This document shows positions 11,104 through 31,500 of a stretch of DNA of 64,000 bases, piece after piece. A program made the position numbers and the translations under genes. The first letter of the stretch is position 1; each line of letters begins with the position of its first letter. The notes under the pieces are model-generated. The model did not search any database, was not told the origin of the DNA, and was given only the letters and a program-made list of their open reading frames with translations. The DNA lies in assembly GCF_021347895.1 (NCBI RefSeq), contig NC_067124.1, positions 21,690,521 through 21,754,520 on the forward strand, read 5' to 3'. This stretch comes from Acanthochromis polyacanthus. Its lineage: Eukaryota > Chordata > Actinopteri > Pomacentridae.

Positions 11104-13521
11104 TCATAGGTTGACTTACAGGCCATAAACAAAAAATGATTCAACAGATCTGTAGTGATTTCACAGTTTTAAATTTCTCGATTGCAAAAAAAACGTGAAA
11201 AAAAATGGAATGCTTTAATTAAACAGAAAATACCTGTTTATAGAAATCATTAATTTACTTTAAAAAAGGCTTGAGGCACAAATTAAACATGATCTCCACA
11301 GTTTTTTTGTTGGCTTCTTTATTTTTCCAAAATCGTCTAATCCTACTTACTGCTTCAGTTATTTTTCTACCACATTTCAAGACTGCATGGCAAAGAGATT
11401 GTATTCAAGATAGAGTAAAAAGGAATCTGTTATTGCCAAGGTCAGGACGGGAGCATTGGCATAGCAACATCTTAAATTTAGAAACATGTTAATGCTCAGA
11501 CATTTTTTTCCCCCCATACTTATCATTTGCGATTTTAGTCAAGCACTGCGTGGCTGCTTGAAAAATCAAGCTTTGGTTGGAGGAAGCAGGTTCTCTGAGG
11601 TCACTGAAGGTTTACGAGTAGCAGCATCTGGTTGGACCAGGAAATCATCTCGAAATAAGAAATTGCTGCGACAGGCAGCAGGGCGTCTCAGTCGGTAGGC
11701 TCATTATAGTGTGTAAGCAAGTATGCAAGACAAAGGGGCAACATCAAAGCAATAAATGTTCTACTGTTCCACACAGACTGCAATATATGGGGAAGCAGAG
11801 GACAACCTGTAGGTCAGATGATAAAATAGGTAAGCAGTCTGACAAAAAGATACTATAACTATGACGGTTTCAAACTAGTTTTATTTATGCTTCCTGGGCT
11901 ACTCCATGATAATTAGTGAAACTTCATAACCAAACCTTTAAGACGTGCTTTTCCTGACCTGTTTTTTTCTTTTTTCCTTCTCTTATTTTTGTATGAACCT
12001 GTTTCAATATTTCTTATTTATATATCTGAATTGTCTTAATTGTTTTTATACACTTAAACTATACATTTTACATTCTCTGAAATGGTGTGCTGTCTTGGCC
12101 AGGTCTCCCTTGAAAAAGAGATTTTTAATGTCAAAGGTCAAAAATACAATACTTGCATATTTACGTTAACTTTTGTTTACCTCAATTGCAGAGAACCCAG
12201 GCTTTTAGTATTAACAGGCTTACATCAGTGACAGACATTTATTTATCATTTTTTCCTGTCATTCGGCCTTGCTTAACCCCCTGTGACACTGAGATTCTCC
12301 AGTAGGTCTATTAATGATTCCAAGATAGAGCTAAAAACCAGAGGAGAAGCAATCGGAACCCCTCGGCTTTTGCGCAACCTGCCAAAGGAGATCAGACGAG
12401 CTTGCGGTTAATCTTCTTTTAAATCTCTCTTTAAAACACAGTGGGCCATATTTTAATTGTGCAAATGCAACAACAAGACAGACATGGATGGGAGAATTCT
12501 GTTCACAGCATAACGTCTTACATTCCACCAGAATGCGAACAAATTGCTTTGCCCTGCCCTATTTGAATAATCCTCCCACTCGTTTGCGCCTCTCCTTCCA
12601 GCTGTGCACTGTGAACTGAGCACCGCATACTACAGAGACAGCCAATAATGTTAAGGTCACACAGTGCTGATTATGTTGGTCACTGCTCTGTCTCAATATA
12701 ACCATTAATTTTAGGTTAGAATTATTTCCAGTTGCTTTTACTCTGTCATTTTACATTTTATTTTAAGCTGATAATTCATCTTTAATCTCTAAATTGCATC
12801 ACTACATCTTTGTTTTGGAAATTTGAATAGTTTTTTGTAAAGCACAACACACATCGGGTTAATCTGATCTGGTTAAATTTGCAGTTACCCTCTGTTGCTT
12901 TGATATATTCAGGCACAACATAGCCATGCACACATCCACGACTCAGCTGCTCTACATTTTCCTCTCCAAGCCCATTTTCATGGATTTCTATGCCTCTCCC
13001 ACCTTTTGTGCTTCCTGACTGCCTCTTTTGAACTTGAAGAATTCTCTGGTCTGTTGATGCTGTTTGTGCTTCTTTTGTGGAACGGAGATCAATTTAATCC
13101 ATTTTAAATTAAAAGTGTAGTATTGCAACAATGCTAACGCTAATTCAAAAGGAGAATCTTTGCTAACTCGCAGCACAGACACCGCGATATCATCACAATT
13201 TGCATCTTACACACTCAATTTAGGAGTGAGTCTCAGGATTATCAATAATCATGCGCAAGTCTCAATATCCTCAAGATCAAAGAAGTGTAAAGGAAATTAC
13301 TTTAAGAATTTATTTGACCGGCTACAAACAGAAACTGACCTCCGTGAGCTTCAAACATTTCTCAGGAAGATGAATAAGTAAGTTTTCCTAACTGCATTTA
13401 AGTCATTTCCAATTAGTCATATTGGCTACAGGTTGATCTCACCATGATTATTTAAACAGAGGTTAAGATTAAACAGGTCGATACTTACCTGCATTGAATG
13501 CAAGGGCATCCAATATTTATA

Positions 13522-14036
13522 CAGGGTGACACAAAAAAAACGGGAACTTTTTAACAATCCAATAAAACCAAGAGTGATGGAAGAAAAATACTTTATTCAT
13601 AGTAATTCAAACCTTAAAACATGCCATTTAAGAAACAATGATGGAATTTTCATTTTTTAAAATTACGTCCTGTAGATGGTGTCCTCCTGTATGAATGCAT
13701 TCTTGAAATCTACCTGGGGCTATCTCAAGAGTAAAGTGTACACGACTCGACCAAGAGCTCTGGATGAGTTAAAACAGAGAATTCAGGATGGAATTCACAG
13801 TATCTCAGCTGAGATGTTGCAGCGGTCAGTGAGGAATCTCAACAGCAGATTTCAAGAATGCATTCGTACAGGAGGACGCCATCTACAGGAAGTAATTTTT
13901 AAAAAATGAAAATTCCATCATTGTTTCTTAAATGGCATGTTTTAAGGTTTCAATTACCTCGAATAAAGTATTTTTCTTCCATCACTCTTGGTTTTATTTG
14001 ATTGATAAAAAGTTCCCGTTTTTTTGTGTCACCCTG
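13522..14036 (+). mobile_element. Foldback mariner/Tc1-superfamily derivative, 515 bp
   Basis: The element starts CAGGGTGACAC and ends GTGTCACCCTG, flanked by TA on both sides (13520-13521, 14037-14038), the target duplication of the IS630/Tc1/mariner group. The two 189-bp arms (13522-13710 and 13848-14036) are inverted copies of each other. They flank a 137-bp single-copy centre. The right arm plus centre hold the 3' end of a transposase gene, so the left arm is an inverted copy of the right end. Terminal A/T runs follow the first 11 bp of each end. Confidence 0.85.
13709..13909 (+). pseudogene. C-terminal fragment of a mariner/Tc1-superfamily transposase
   Basis: The frame reads TWGYLKSKVYTTRPRALDEL and continues to RFQECIRTGGRHLQEVIFKK before a TGA at 13907-13909. 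WGYLKSKVY followed by RP and DELK is the usual tail after the last catalytic residue in mariner-like transposases, many from arthropods. The upstream Met at 13676 belongs to the inverted left arm and is not a real start. No catalytic residues remain. Confidence 0.65.
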
Positions 14037-14089
14037 TATATATATTTATATGTGTATGTATGTATGTATATATATATATATATATATAT
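14037..14089. repeat. (TA)n / (TG)n microsatellite
   Basis: An impure TATATATTTATATGTGTATG stretch is followed by (TA)n, starting exactly at the TA duplication of the foldback element. Confidence 0.9.
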
Positions 14090-16175
14090 GATGTTTTTGG
14101 AACAGAATTTAGAATAAAAGGCCGTAGTCTGTCTCTTTTGTTCCTCTGCTGCACATCAGCTCATATATCTCAGTTGTACAAATAACACAGCTTTAGCGCT
14201 ACACGTGTATTACAGCGTTCTCTCTACAACCAGTAACCTTTTCTTCTTCCTGCTGCTTCCAACTTGGTCCCCATTTCCCTGCACAATGGTGCTGCGATGA
14301 AGATGGCAGCGATCCAGAGCAGCAGCAGAAGGAGAGTCTTTATGGTATCAGTATTTAAGACACAGATAAATAGCAGCCCCTCTACGCACATGCAAGAGCA
14401 AATCTCACTTCTGTCTCTTTTCTGCACACAGCTAATCCGAGAGCTGCTGAGCACCGTGCAGGCCCTGTAATGAGTGAAGACAAACCTGGTGGAAGCCTAT
14501 GAAAGAGAAAGTCAGAGAAGCCTTTTGGGCCTGAAGATCAAATGTCTTCAAAGCGTATCATGGAACCTGTTATGTGAGGAGTCACATTAGCTCACTGGTG
14601 AAGCGAAGGCGAAGTGAACACTTGAGGATGAGTCCTTACAGCCCACCCAACAGTGGAGGGGAAAATAAAGCTTGAAATTAGCATTAGGAGATTATTGTCA
14701 GGGCCAAGATGGATGCCAGGGAAGAGATCAAACGAGGGTCTTCCCAAAACATGTGGGCAGGCTTGCTTACATGTTCTTCTCTTTATTTCTTTGCATTTTT
14801 CTCCTTAATGCAGTCATTCTGATTTATAGGTTGGAGCCACAGCAAATTTGCCATTGGAGTTTGTTTTTTTTTGTTTTTTTATCACAATGTTTCCTCTTTT
14901 ATATTTGATCTCACCTCCCTCTCTCTTTCTCCTCCCTTTCCTTTCTTCCCACTAAAATGCAACAAACTGCAATTATCATTATCAAACACACTCAAAGGCT
15001 CCACGTCTGCTGCCTACAGCTGTGAAACATTAGAGAATAACTGAGAAGTTTTAATTTTTTGCTGCTCCTTATTAGACCTGTCTTCTCTCTCCGTTGAGGT
15101 AAAGCCACCATGAAAGCTCCTTTTTCCGTGTCAGGGTAAAATTAAAACACCCGAGGCACTTTTAATTTACAATATTGCTCTCCTAGACTGTTTTCTTACC
15201 CTGACTGGCACCACAACCTCTTTTAACAGGTAGTGTACCATAACGGTGATGAACTGTAAAATTGAACAACAAAGGATTATATTTTACCTCTGAAGAGTAT
15301 AAACACTGCATGGAGATTGTTTGAATTCCAGTTCTGTGATAAAACGGTTCCACCGTTCAACTAGATCCTCTTTAGTCAGAGGTCACCAGAAGCTATTCGA
15401 TTTGGGTTGAATTGTTTTTAAATGTAATTTAATAAAAGTGTTCTCTCTTTCGCTTTCTGACTCCACCAATTGTCTGCATTGGTGTGTGTTATGTTGTGGA
15501 AGTAGATACACTATACCCACTGGGAAGCAGGAGGAGAGACAGAATGTAGCCAATTAGCTGCGCTGGCCTGCTGAGCTACAGCAGTGATCAGCAATGGATG
15601 AAATAAAGCAAAAATGTGCAAAAGGGGGGAGCAGGCTTCCTAAAATCTGGTAACTCACTTATTATTTTGAGACTCTACGGTGTTCCGTGCTGTGGTACAA
15701 TGTGTGCACTGTTACTAAACCCATCAGCTGGTAGGAGTTAAGTATGTTCTGCCGCTGCAACATATTTGAGCTTTTCTATTGCCATTGTTAGATATTTTAT
15801 ATTTGTGAGAAAGACTTTCAAAAGCAAGAATATAACTTTATTTCTGGGCAGGAAATAATACTGCCTCTGTTTTTTGTTGGGTCAGGATGTCACATGATTC
15901 AGTAGTACTACAGGGGTCAGGTCAGGTCTGAAAGGCACAAGTCTTAGCTTTAGAACTGTGCATTTCTCTGTTATAAAAAGGCCACTCTGCCTCGTCTGAA
16001 AACATTAAATGGATGAAGGCATTGTGTAAAAGTAAAAAAAAAAAAGTAAAAATGGGTATTTCAATTTGACATGGTACATTTCCAGTATATATAATCCATA
16101 AAATGAGCAGAGGCAGTCACTCATCCGTTGCGTGACATTGAGCTTCCTGAATCAAACTTATTATACAACCTTTCA

Positions 16176-19860
<3,685 letters not shown>

Positions 19861-21007
19861 TTAAAATGCATCAAATTCATATTCCTCAAAAGATAAAAAT
19901 GAAATACAAAAGAAGAGAAAAGGTGATAGTGGGTCCCAAACAATTTTCCTGCCTTTTTTATATAGTAATGTCAGTTATAAAATATTTGATTGTGTGGTGT
20001 TGGGAGACACCTTTAAACTGAAAAGTAGGACTGTTTTCACGGTGGACTGTGCAGCAGGAGACTGTCTTTTGATCCTTTTGTTGCAATTCAGCCAAAGCCA
20101 TCAGACTTGCAGCAAACAGTACAAGCGCAAGTATTAAAAAAGTCTTAATAAACTTTGCTCAGTGAAACTCTGACTGCATCATATCAGGCTTTCGACCAAC
20201 CTCCACTCCTACTTTTTAGATGTCCTAACCACTCATATTTTTCTGGTTAATTTGTGGTTTGTATGATCATATTCTGGGAGCCCACACTCTCTCTGTTCAC
20301 TGATCTCAGAAAACAGTTCAAAATTAAAATCTAAATTATGTAACACACTTAAAGCTTGTCAGTGGAAATTGAAACAAGTGGCTGTTGATTTTCCTCTCTC
20401 TTGCTCTGAGTCCACTTTCAAATTCATAAAGTTGAATGTTATATTACAGAACAGGCATGCATGAGTCTGAATCTATCCACTTCAACTAATTGCGTGCACA
20501 TACACCAATGCTAACTCCCCCGCAAGGTTATCAGTGTTGCTGGGTTAGTGCTTGACACAGACAAATGAGAGAAAACTGTGAAGCTGCACCTTCTTTTTCC
20601 TTTGTGCTGATATTTACAGTCGTGGTCAAAAGTTTACATACACTTGTAAAGAACATAAGGTCATGGCTCTCTTGAGTTTCCAGTTATTTCTACAACTCTG
20701 ATTTTTCTCTGATAGAGTGATTGGAACAGATACTTCTTTGTCACAAAAAAACATTCATGAAGTCTGGTTCTTTTATGACTTTATTATGGGTTAACAGAAA
20801 AAGTGACTAAATCTGCTGGGTCAAAAATATACATACAGCAACATGAAGTAGCAATTTTGGTGACTTAGAAAGTTGTGTCAATGAAATGAGCTTCACAGCA
20901 TTGCCTCTTAACTTCTTGTGAGTGATTATGAGTGAGTACAGCTGCGGTTACTTCTCTGAGGCCATTTAAACAGGGCTCAGTGGATACAAATGCCCACAAA
21001 CGCTACA

Positions 21008-22030
21008 ATGGGAAAGTCAAAGGAGCTCAGCACGGATCTGAAAAAGTGAATCATTGACTTGAACAAATCAGGAAAGTCACTTGGAGCCATTTCAAAGCAG
21101 CTGCAGGTCCCAAGAGCAACAGTGCAAACAATTGTTTGTAAGTATAAATTTCATGGCACTGTTTTGTCACTGCCACGATCAGGAAGAAAATGCAAGCTAT
21201 CACCTGCTGCTGAGAGAAAATTGGTCAGGAGGGTTAAGAGTCGACCGAGAACCACCAAAAAGCAGATCTGCCAAGAATTAGAAGCTGCTGAAACACAAGT
21301 GTCAGTGTCCATGGTCAAGCATGTTTTGCATTGCCATGGACTGAGAGGCTGCCATGCAAGAAGGAAGTCCTTGCTCCAAAAGTGACACCATAAGGCTCAA
21401 CTGAAGTTTGCTGCTGATCACATGGACAAAGATAAGACCTTCTGGAGGAAAGTTCTGTGGTCAGACGAAATAAAAATCGAGCTGTTTGGCCACAATGTCG
21501 AGCAATATGTTTGGAGGAGAAACAGTGAGGCCTTTGACCCCAAGAACACCATGCCTACCATCAAGCACGGTGGTGGTAATATTATGCTGTGGAGTTGTTT
21601 TGCTGCCCATGGAACTGGTGCTTTACAGAGAGTAAATGGGATAATGAAGAAGGAGGATTACCTTCAAATTCTTCAAGATAACTTAAAATGATCAGCCCGA
21701 AGGTTGGGTCTTGGCCACAGTTGGGTGTTCCAACAGGACAATGACCCCAAACACACATCAAAAGTGAGAATGGAATGGCTAAATCAGGCTAAAATTAAGG
21801 TTTTATAATGGCCTTACCAAAGTCCTGACTTAAACCCCATTGAAAACATGTGAATAATGCTGAAGAAACAAGTCCATGTCAGAAAGCCAACAAATTTAAC
21901 TGAACTGCACCAATTCTGTCAAGAGGAGTGGTCAAAGATTCAACCAGAAGCTTGCCAGAAGCTTGTGGATGGCTACCAAAAGCATCTAATTAAAGTGAAA
22001 ATGGCCAAGGGATGTGTAACCAAATATTAG
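21008..22030 (+). pseudogene. Tc1-type transposase pseudogene
   Basis: A single reading frame from ATG 21008 to TAG 22028-22030 codes a Tc1-family transposase of 340 codons. It has no frameshift but five internal stops: TGA 21047, TGA 21383, TGA 21689, TAA 21806 and TGA 21851. The N-terminal part (GKSLGAISKQLQVPRATVQT) is the paired-type helix-turn-helix DNA-binding domain, with a GRKCKLSP linker. The catalytic DDE/D motifs are present as [13 protein letters not shown] and SPDLNPIEN, with the 34-residue-type spacing of Tc1. Most stops are single transitions from CGA, TGG or similar codons, suggesting ordinary decay. Confidence 0.93.
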
Positions 22031-22201
22031 CATTGCTGTATGTATATTTTTGACCCAGCAGATTTGGTCACTTTTTCTGTTAACCCATAATAAAGTCATA
22101 AAAGAACCAGACTTCATGAATGTTTTTTGTGACAAAGAAGTATTTGTTCCAATCACTCTATCAGAGAAAAATCAGAGTTGTAGAAATAACTGGAAACTTA
22201 A

Positions 22202-22811
22202 AGGGGAACTTCGCTTTTTTTCAACCTGGGGTCTGTTTCCATATGTAATTTCATACATGTGAGTGATGGAGAAATGAATTTTCGACATAGCTCCCGTATT
22301 TAGCCAGGCAGGCAGCTTAGCAGCTCAGCTAGCAGCTCGGCTAGCGAAAAGTATGGGGCAGCTGGCCCCCCCGCGTCAAAGTCCGCCCTAACGTGCTTTT
22401 GCCCCACACTGATCGGCTCAGATAGTCTCAACGAGTGTCCCACAACATACTAGAGATGAGAAGTGAACGAAAACCTCCACATTACTTGGCGATCGCTCTT
22501 TGTTGTGGTCTGTATCCAAAGCTCAGGACGCTAGAAAGCAAATCTCGTTCCAAAATTGCGCGATAGCTCGCGCCAAAAACCGGTGTTTTATCTGAGCTGG
22601 TCAGTGTGGGGCAAAAGCATGTTAGGGCGGACTTTGACGCGGGGGGGCCAGCTGCCCCATACTTTTCGCTAGCCGAGCTGCTAGCTGAGCTGCTAAGCTG
22701 CCTGCCTGGCTAAATACTGGAGCTATGTCGAAAATTCATTTCTCCATCACTCACATGTATGAAATTACATATGGAAACAGACCCCAGGTTGAAAAAAACC
22801 GAAGTTCCTCT
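22202..22811. mobile_element. Foldback MITE with TTAA target duplication (piggyBac-like)
   Basis: Two inverted arms of 223 bp (22202-22424 and 22589-22811) flank a 164-bp loop. By my reading they differ at about six positions. TTAA lies on both sides (22198-22201 and 22812-22815), and the 5' copy of the Tc1 terminal repeat shows a near-uninterrupted empty site. TTAA duplication is typical of the piggyBac superfamily. The ends start AGGGGAACTTCG and AGAGGAACTTCG, and no protein is encoded, so the superfamily call is an inference. Confidence 0.85.
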
Positions 22812-23500
22812 TTAAGAGAGCCATGACATTATGTTCTTTACAAGTGTATGTAAACTTTTGACCACGACTGTATATACATCTCTGGTTCAATACATGCTCA
22901 TCCACAATAATTAGCGGCTGTAATCATCCAGATTACCACCTTTTTATTCCCAGCATCATCTTATCAACAGATTTTTTTTCCCCCACCTCCTTTCAGGTAA
23001 ATCGGAAAGATCCAATTTCCTGAAGTAATTGAATTCATTATCATTTTAATAACCTAGAGCAATGGGAGTAATAAAACCATTGCTACTGTATGAGACTGAT
23101 ATTAAAAATGAAAGGAGGTAGACGGATGAGTGGATGACACAGACGAGCAGCCAAAAGAGCTTTGACACGTGAGCCTGTCAGTGGTGTGAAAGCCGAGAAA
23201 AGAACGAGAAAGGGGAGAGGTAAATATGTAAAATGACAAATGGTGAATTCAAACTCTTTTGGTTTTGATCCACAATGGGAAAACACAGTTAGTGTAGTAG
23301 GTAGCAGTGAACAAGAACGACCTTCTTGGGGTACCTTTGATACTTAAAATTTTCTCTTTGCAAGAGAGTCATTAGCGTTCATTACCCATCAAACCATTGA
23401 AATCGTCCTTAATGAAAAATGTACAGTAATATTAATCAGAATCTTTTAACAGTTTTCACAGATTAATAAATATCATGTGTACACTGATTACACTACTTAC

Positions 23501-23594
23501 GCTGGACCCAGTTGCCACTGACTGGACTGAGGAAGTTGGGGTACAGGCCGTGGGGTTTCTCAATCTTGTTTAATAGTTTCCTGATGTTCATCAC
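23501..23594 (-). CDS. man1c1: man1c1 exon c: residues 74-104 (KPHGLYPNFLSPVSGNW)
   Basis: The exon reads VMNIRKLLNKIEKPHGLYPN and FLSPVSGNWVQ plus the first base of a His codon. This matches the GH47 segment that precedes the catalytic-Asp loop. SPVSGNWVQ fits the 1C paralog better than the SPSSGQWGQ type of 1A1/1A2, from memory of the family. The acceptor is TTTGCAG|GTG and the donor is a consensus GTAAGT. It enters in phase 0 and leaves after one base. Confidence 0.92.
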
Positions 23595-28481
<4,887 letters not shown>

Positions 28482-28576
28482 CTCCCCAGGTTGATGACAC
28501 CTCGGGGGATTCCTGTGGGCGTATTGAAGGCAGGGAGTAGCTTCTCTCCCAGCTCCATCGCTTTATTCTTGAACAG
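28482..28576 (-). CDS. man1c1: man1c1 exon a: catalytic-domain residues 1-31 of the visible part
   Basis: The exon encodes LFKNKAMELGEKLLPAFNTP followed by TGIPRGVINLG and the first two bases of a Ser codon. This is the GH47 segment after the GGLLSA-type helix, with the family's KLLPAF-TP-GIP motif. The acceptor on the minus strand is CTGTTCAG and the donor is GTGAGT, both good. It enters in phase 0 and leaves after two bases of a codon. The exon before it should end in the residues preceding the family's 'VFR-KA' position; no such exon was seen to the right. ORF calls here on the plus strand are shadows. Confidence 0.88.
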
Positions 28577-31500
28577 CTGAACAGAAAGAACAGAGGAAAG
28601 CATCCTGGTAAGTACACAAATAATAGACATACAACATGTGTGTGAATGTTTTATCATTCCTTCTGTTTGTATCTTTCATATAAATATTTATAAATTGCGT
28701 CTCATCTCAGCCGTGCTTAAAAAAAAAAAAATCACTGACAGACTGGGAATCAAACACCAGCTCACATCCCCTCCCTCCCGCTTTCCATTTAAAGCTAATT
28801 GTGTGAAACATAAGGCGTGCTACTACACAACTCCAGCAGGATTAAAAGCAATCTCATCTATGTAATCTGCAGTGGTCCATTAAAATACTGTTCCTCCACA
28901 TCTCCACTGGCCAGACCAAGGTCGAAGCAACATTAACATATAATCTTATGAGCTAGATTATCCGTCAACAAATCTTCATTCACCAGTGGGAACAGTGGGA
29001 AAAAAATAAGGCAGTAGAGTAGCACACTGAAAACTCGACAGAGAGAGACAAAAAAGGAAGCAGAGAAGAGGTGAGAAGAAAAGCAGAGGTTCAGATGATT
29101 GAGACGAGACAGATGTGGTACGCAAAGAGAAAACAGAATCTAGTCACAGACAAAGCACAATCAGAAAGAGAGAGTTTGCGAAGATGGGAGAGGTGGAGCA
29201 GTGACTCAGCAGAAAAGCTGAAGCAGCTGAGGAGAAAATGGAAAAAATAAATTGCAGCCTGATAGGTAGAAAACACTGGCCTTCATGATTAGGATCATTA
29301 TTATTCTAGAGGTAGTCTTTGCAGGGTCTAGTTTCTAGTCTGCAGTCATTTCGATGGAAGTTTCCAAGGTTTAGTAAATATTTTATACTGCAACATGAAC
29401 AAAGTTAATCACTTTTCCCCCCTAATATTCTTTATCCCACAAGGCCGTTGGGGTGTAAAGAGGGAGCGTAATGTGGCAGTAGAATCAGAAAATTAAGCTG
29501 CGGGCTACAACTCGAGCCACATTGTTTTAGCCTGTAAATAGCATCTACCAATAAAATTATGCTGAACTGGCTGTTAGCAAGTCCTATCTACAAAGTACCC
29601 ATTTATGAGCAGACAACTATCACTGCAATACTTTGATACTTGAAGGAAACGGGTCACCTTCTTTGGTGATTTCTAAAGAAATTTAAGGATGTTTATTTGT
29701 GATGGGACATCAAAGATAACAATATCCTTGGGAAGTGCAAGTCACAGTAAATCTAAAAATGCATTCATAATGTTTGTGTGTTAAGATCTGCTGCTTAGCA
29801 TTCAGCTACTGACTGTCGCTGCAAATTAGTAAGCCAAACTACAACAGATTTTTCTGTTTTTTTAGAACACGCAGTCACATTCCTCTTTCAACTCATACAG
29901 TATGTTTGCCTCCCGTTTCTCCCTCTCCTCCACCTTCTGCAATGCTCACAGCCTTCCCCGTAATCTGAAAGCCTCTGGAAGAAATTCATAATTATGTAGC
30001 CTTTTGGGAAAATAACTTCTTTAAGAGCTCCTCCTCATTTTTTTGTACTTAAAGCAAATGAAATATACATACAACCATACATTAAACATGCCACTTTCAC
30101 AGCCAGCAACTGTAGCACTTTAAAAAAAAAAAACTACCCATAAGCCTTTGTATGAAACACTCCTGTTTGTTATTAGCATGTGATTTACAGCTTTGCAAAA
30201 ATAATGTATCTGACTCTGTCAAGAATAACATTTGCAAAAGAGTCTGAAAGTAGATGAAAAATGTATGAATGAACAAACCGTCAACTGAATTGACAGCTGC
30301 AATTTTCACATTGCAAGAGCCTGCAATTTTTCAAAAGGTTCCAGTGTTTCATGCAGGCTTTTCTATTATGATGCTCTTGCGAGTGGTTTCTGAAGATGTT
30401 TGCTTCTGTATTGTACATGGAGAGGGCTTCACACAGAAGGCAACATGTTGGACGAGATCCTTCATTTCATTCAAGCGGTTCACATTAGAGCTGGATATTG
30501 AACTTGAGAACGTTGGAAGAAATATATTAAAAACCCTTCAAGCATTAATATCTGGTAGTGAATTCAAGGTTTTCTTTTTGATTGTTCGGTCTAGTAAGAA
30601 ATTTAAAAAAAAAAACATTGTAAAGGCACTACGGACTGAAAGCTAAGTGGTATCTTTGTGCATTTACTGACAAATGAGACACTACACTTTGATGAGATCA
30701 CTTTGGGAATTTGAGATAGACATTAAATGAAATGACTGAGAGAATAACTTATGGATTCATTAATAATGAAAGTAATTGTTCGTTATAGCCCAATTATAGA
30801 ACGGATGTGTTTGGGCAAAGTTCTTCTGAGTGCTTTGAAGTGAGCAGCAGTGATACATTTAAGAAATCCTACTTCTTTTATAGCTGAATATAGAAGCTTC
30901 AAAGTAAGATTTGCGAAAACTGGGGTCTCCAGTATCGTATTTGTGTTTGAGCAAATGAAGATACTTTTGTGGGTCTATTTCGCGCTTTCTCTGGTTACAC
31001 GCTGCTCTGTCAAAGCAGTGCGATGAGAGCAGGGTGGTGTTACACAGTCACTTGTTAATTCTGATGTTCTGATACAGATCAGCCTTGATGTATATGCGAG
31101 TGTGTTTGTGTTTGTGTGTGTGTGCGCTACGTTCCCTCCTGACTCCCCTGGCTCTGTGTCTTATCAAAGAGAGCACTAATGACCCTCCGCCTGGTCTCAT
31201 CTCTCTTCATCGCTCTTTTCTACCACCGCTGCTGCTGCTCGAACAAAAAGCCAGGAGGCCACAGGCGCACATGCATGCATCCAAAATGAACACAAACTTG
31301 ATCTCATTTGTGCTGTGCATCATTTTGAACTTCCCTACAGAAATGCAGTATAGTCATGCTCCTGTAATCAGTCACATTTAAATTAACTCCCTCTCCTGCA
31401 TTAAGTAACAGACAGACATGAATCAGGGGATGCTGATTATATTGCCTCCATTTATTCTTGTTTGCTTGTTTATAAATTACTTGATTAATTATCGTAAAAC

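Larger units (their letters stand above)
20617..22870 (+). mobile_element. Tc1-like transposon with nested MITE
   Basis: The ends CAGTCGTGGTCAAAAGTTTA and its reverse complement, flanked by TA at 20615-20616 and 22871-22872, define a complete Tc1-type element. Without the 610-bp insertion and one 4-bp duplication it would be 1640 bp, the normal size for Tc1-like elements. The terminal inverted repeats are long (about 200 bp): the 5' block through TTATGGGTTAACAGAAAAAG recurs in reverse at 22066-22200 and 22816-22870. The transposase inside is broken by five stops. Confidence 0.93.
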
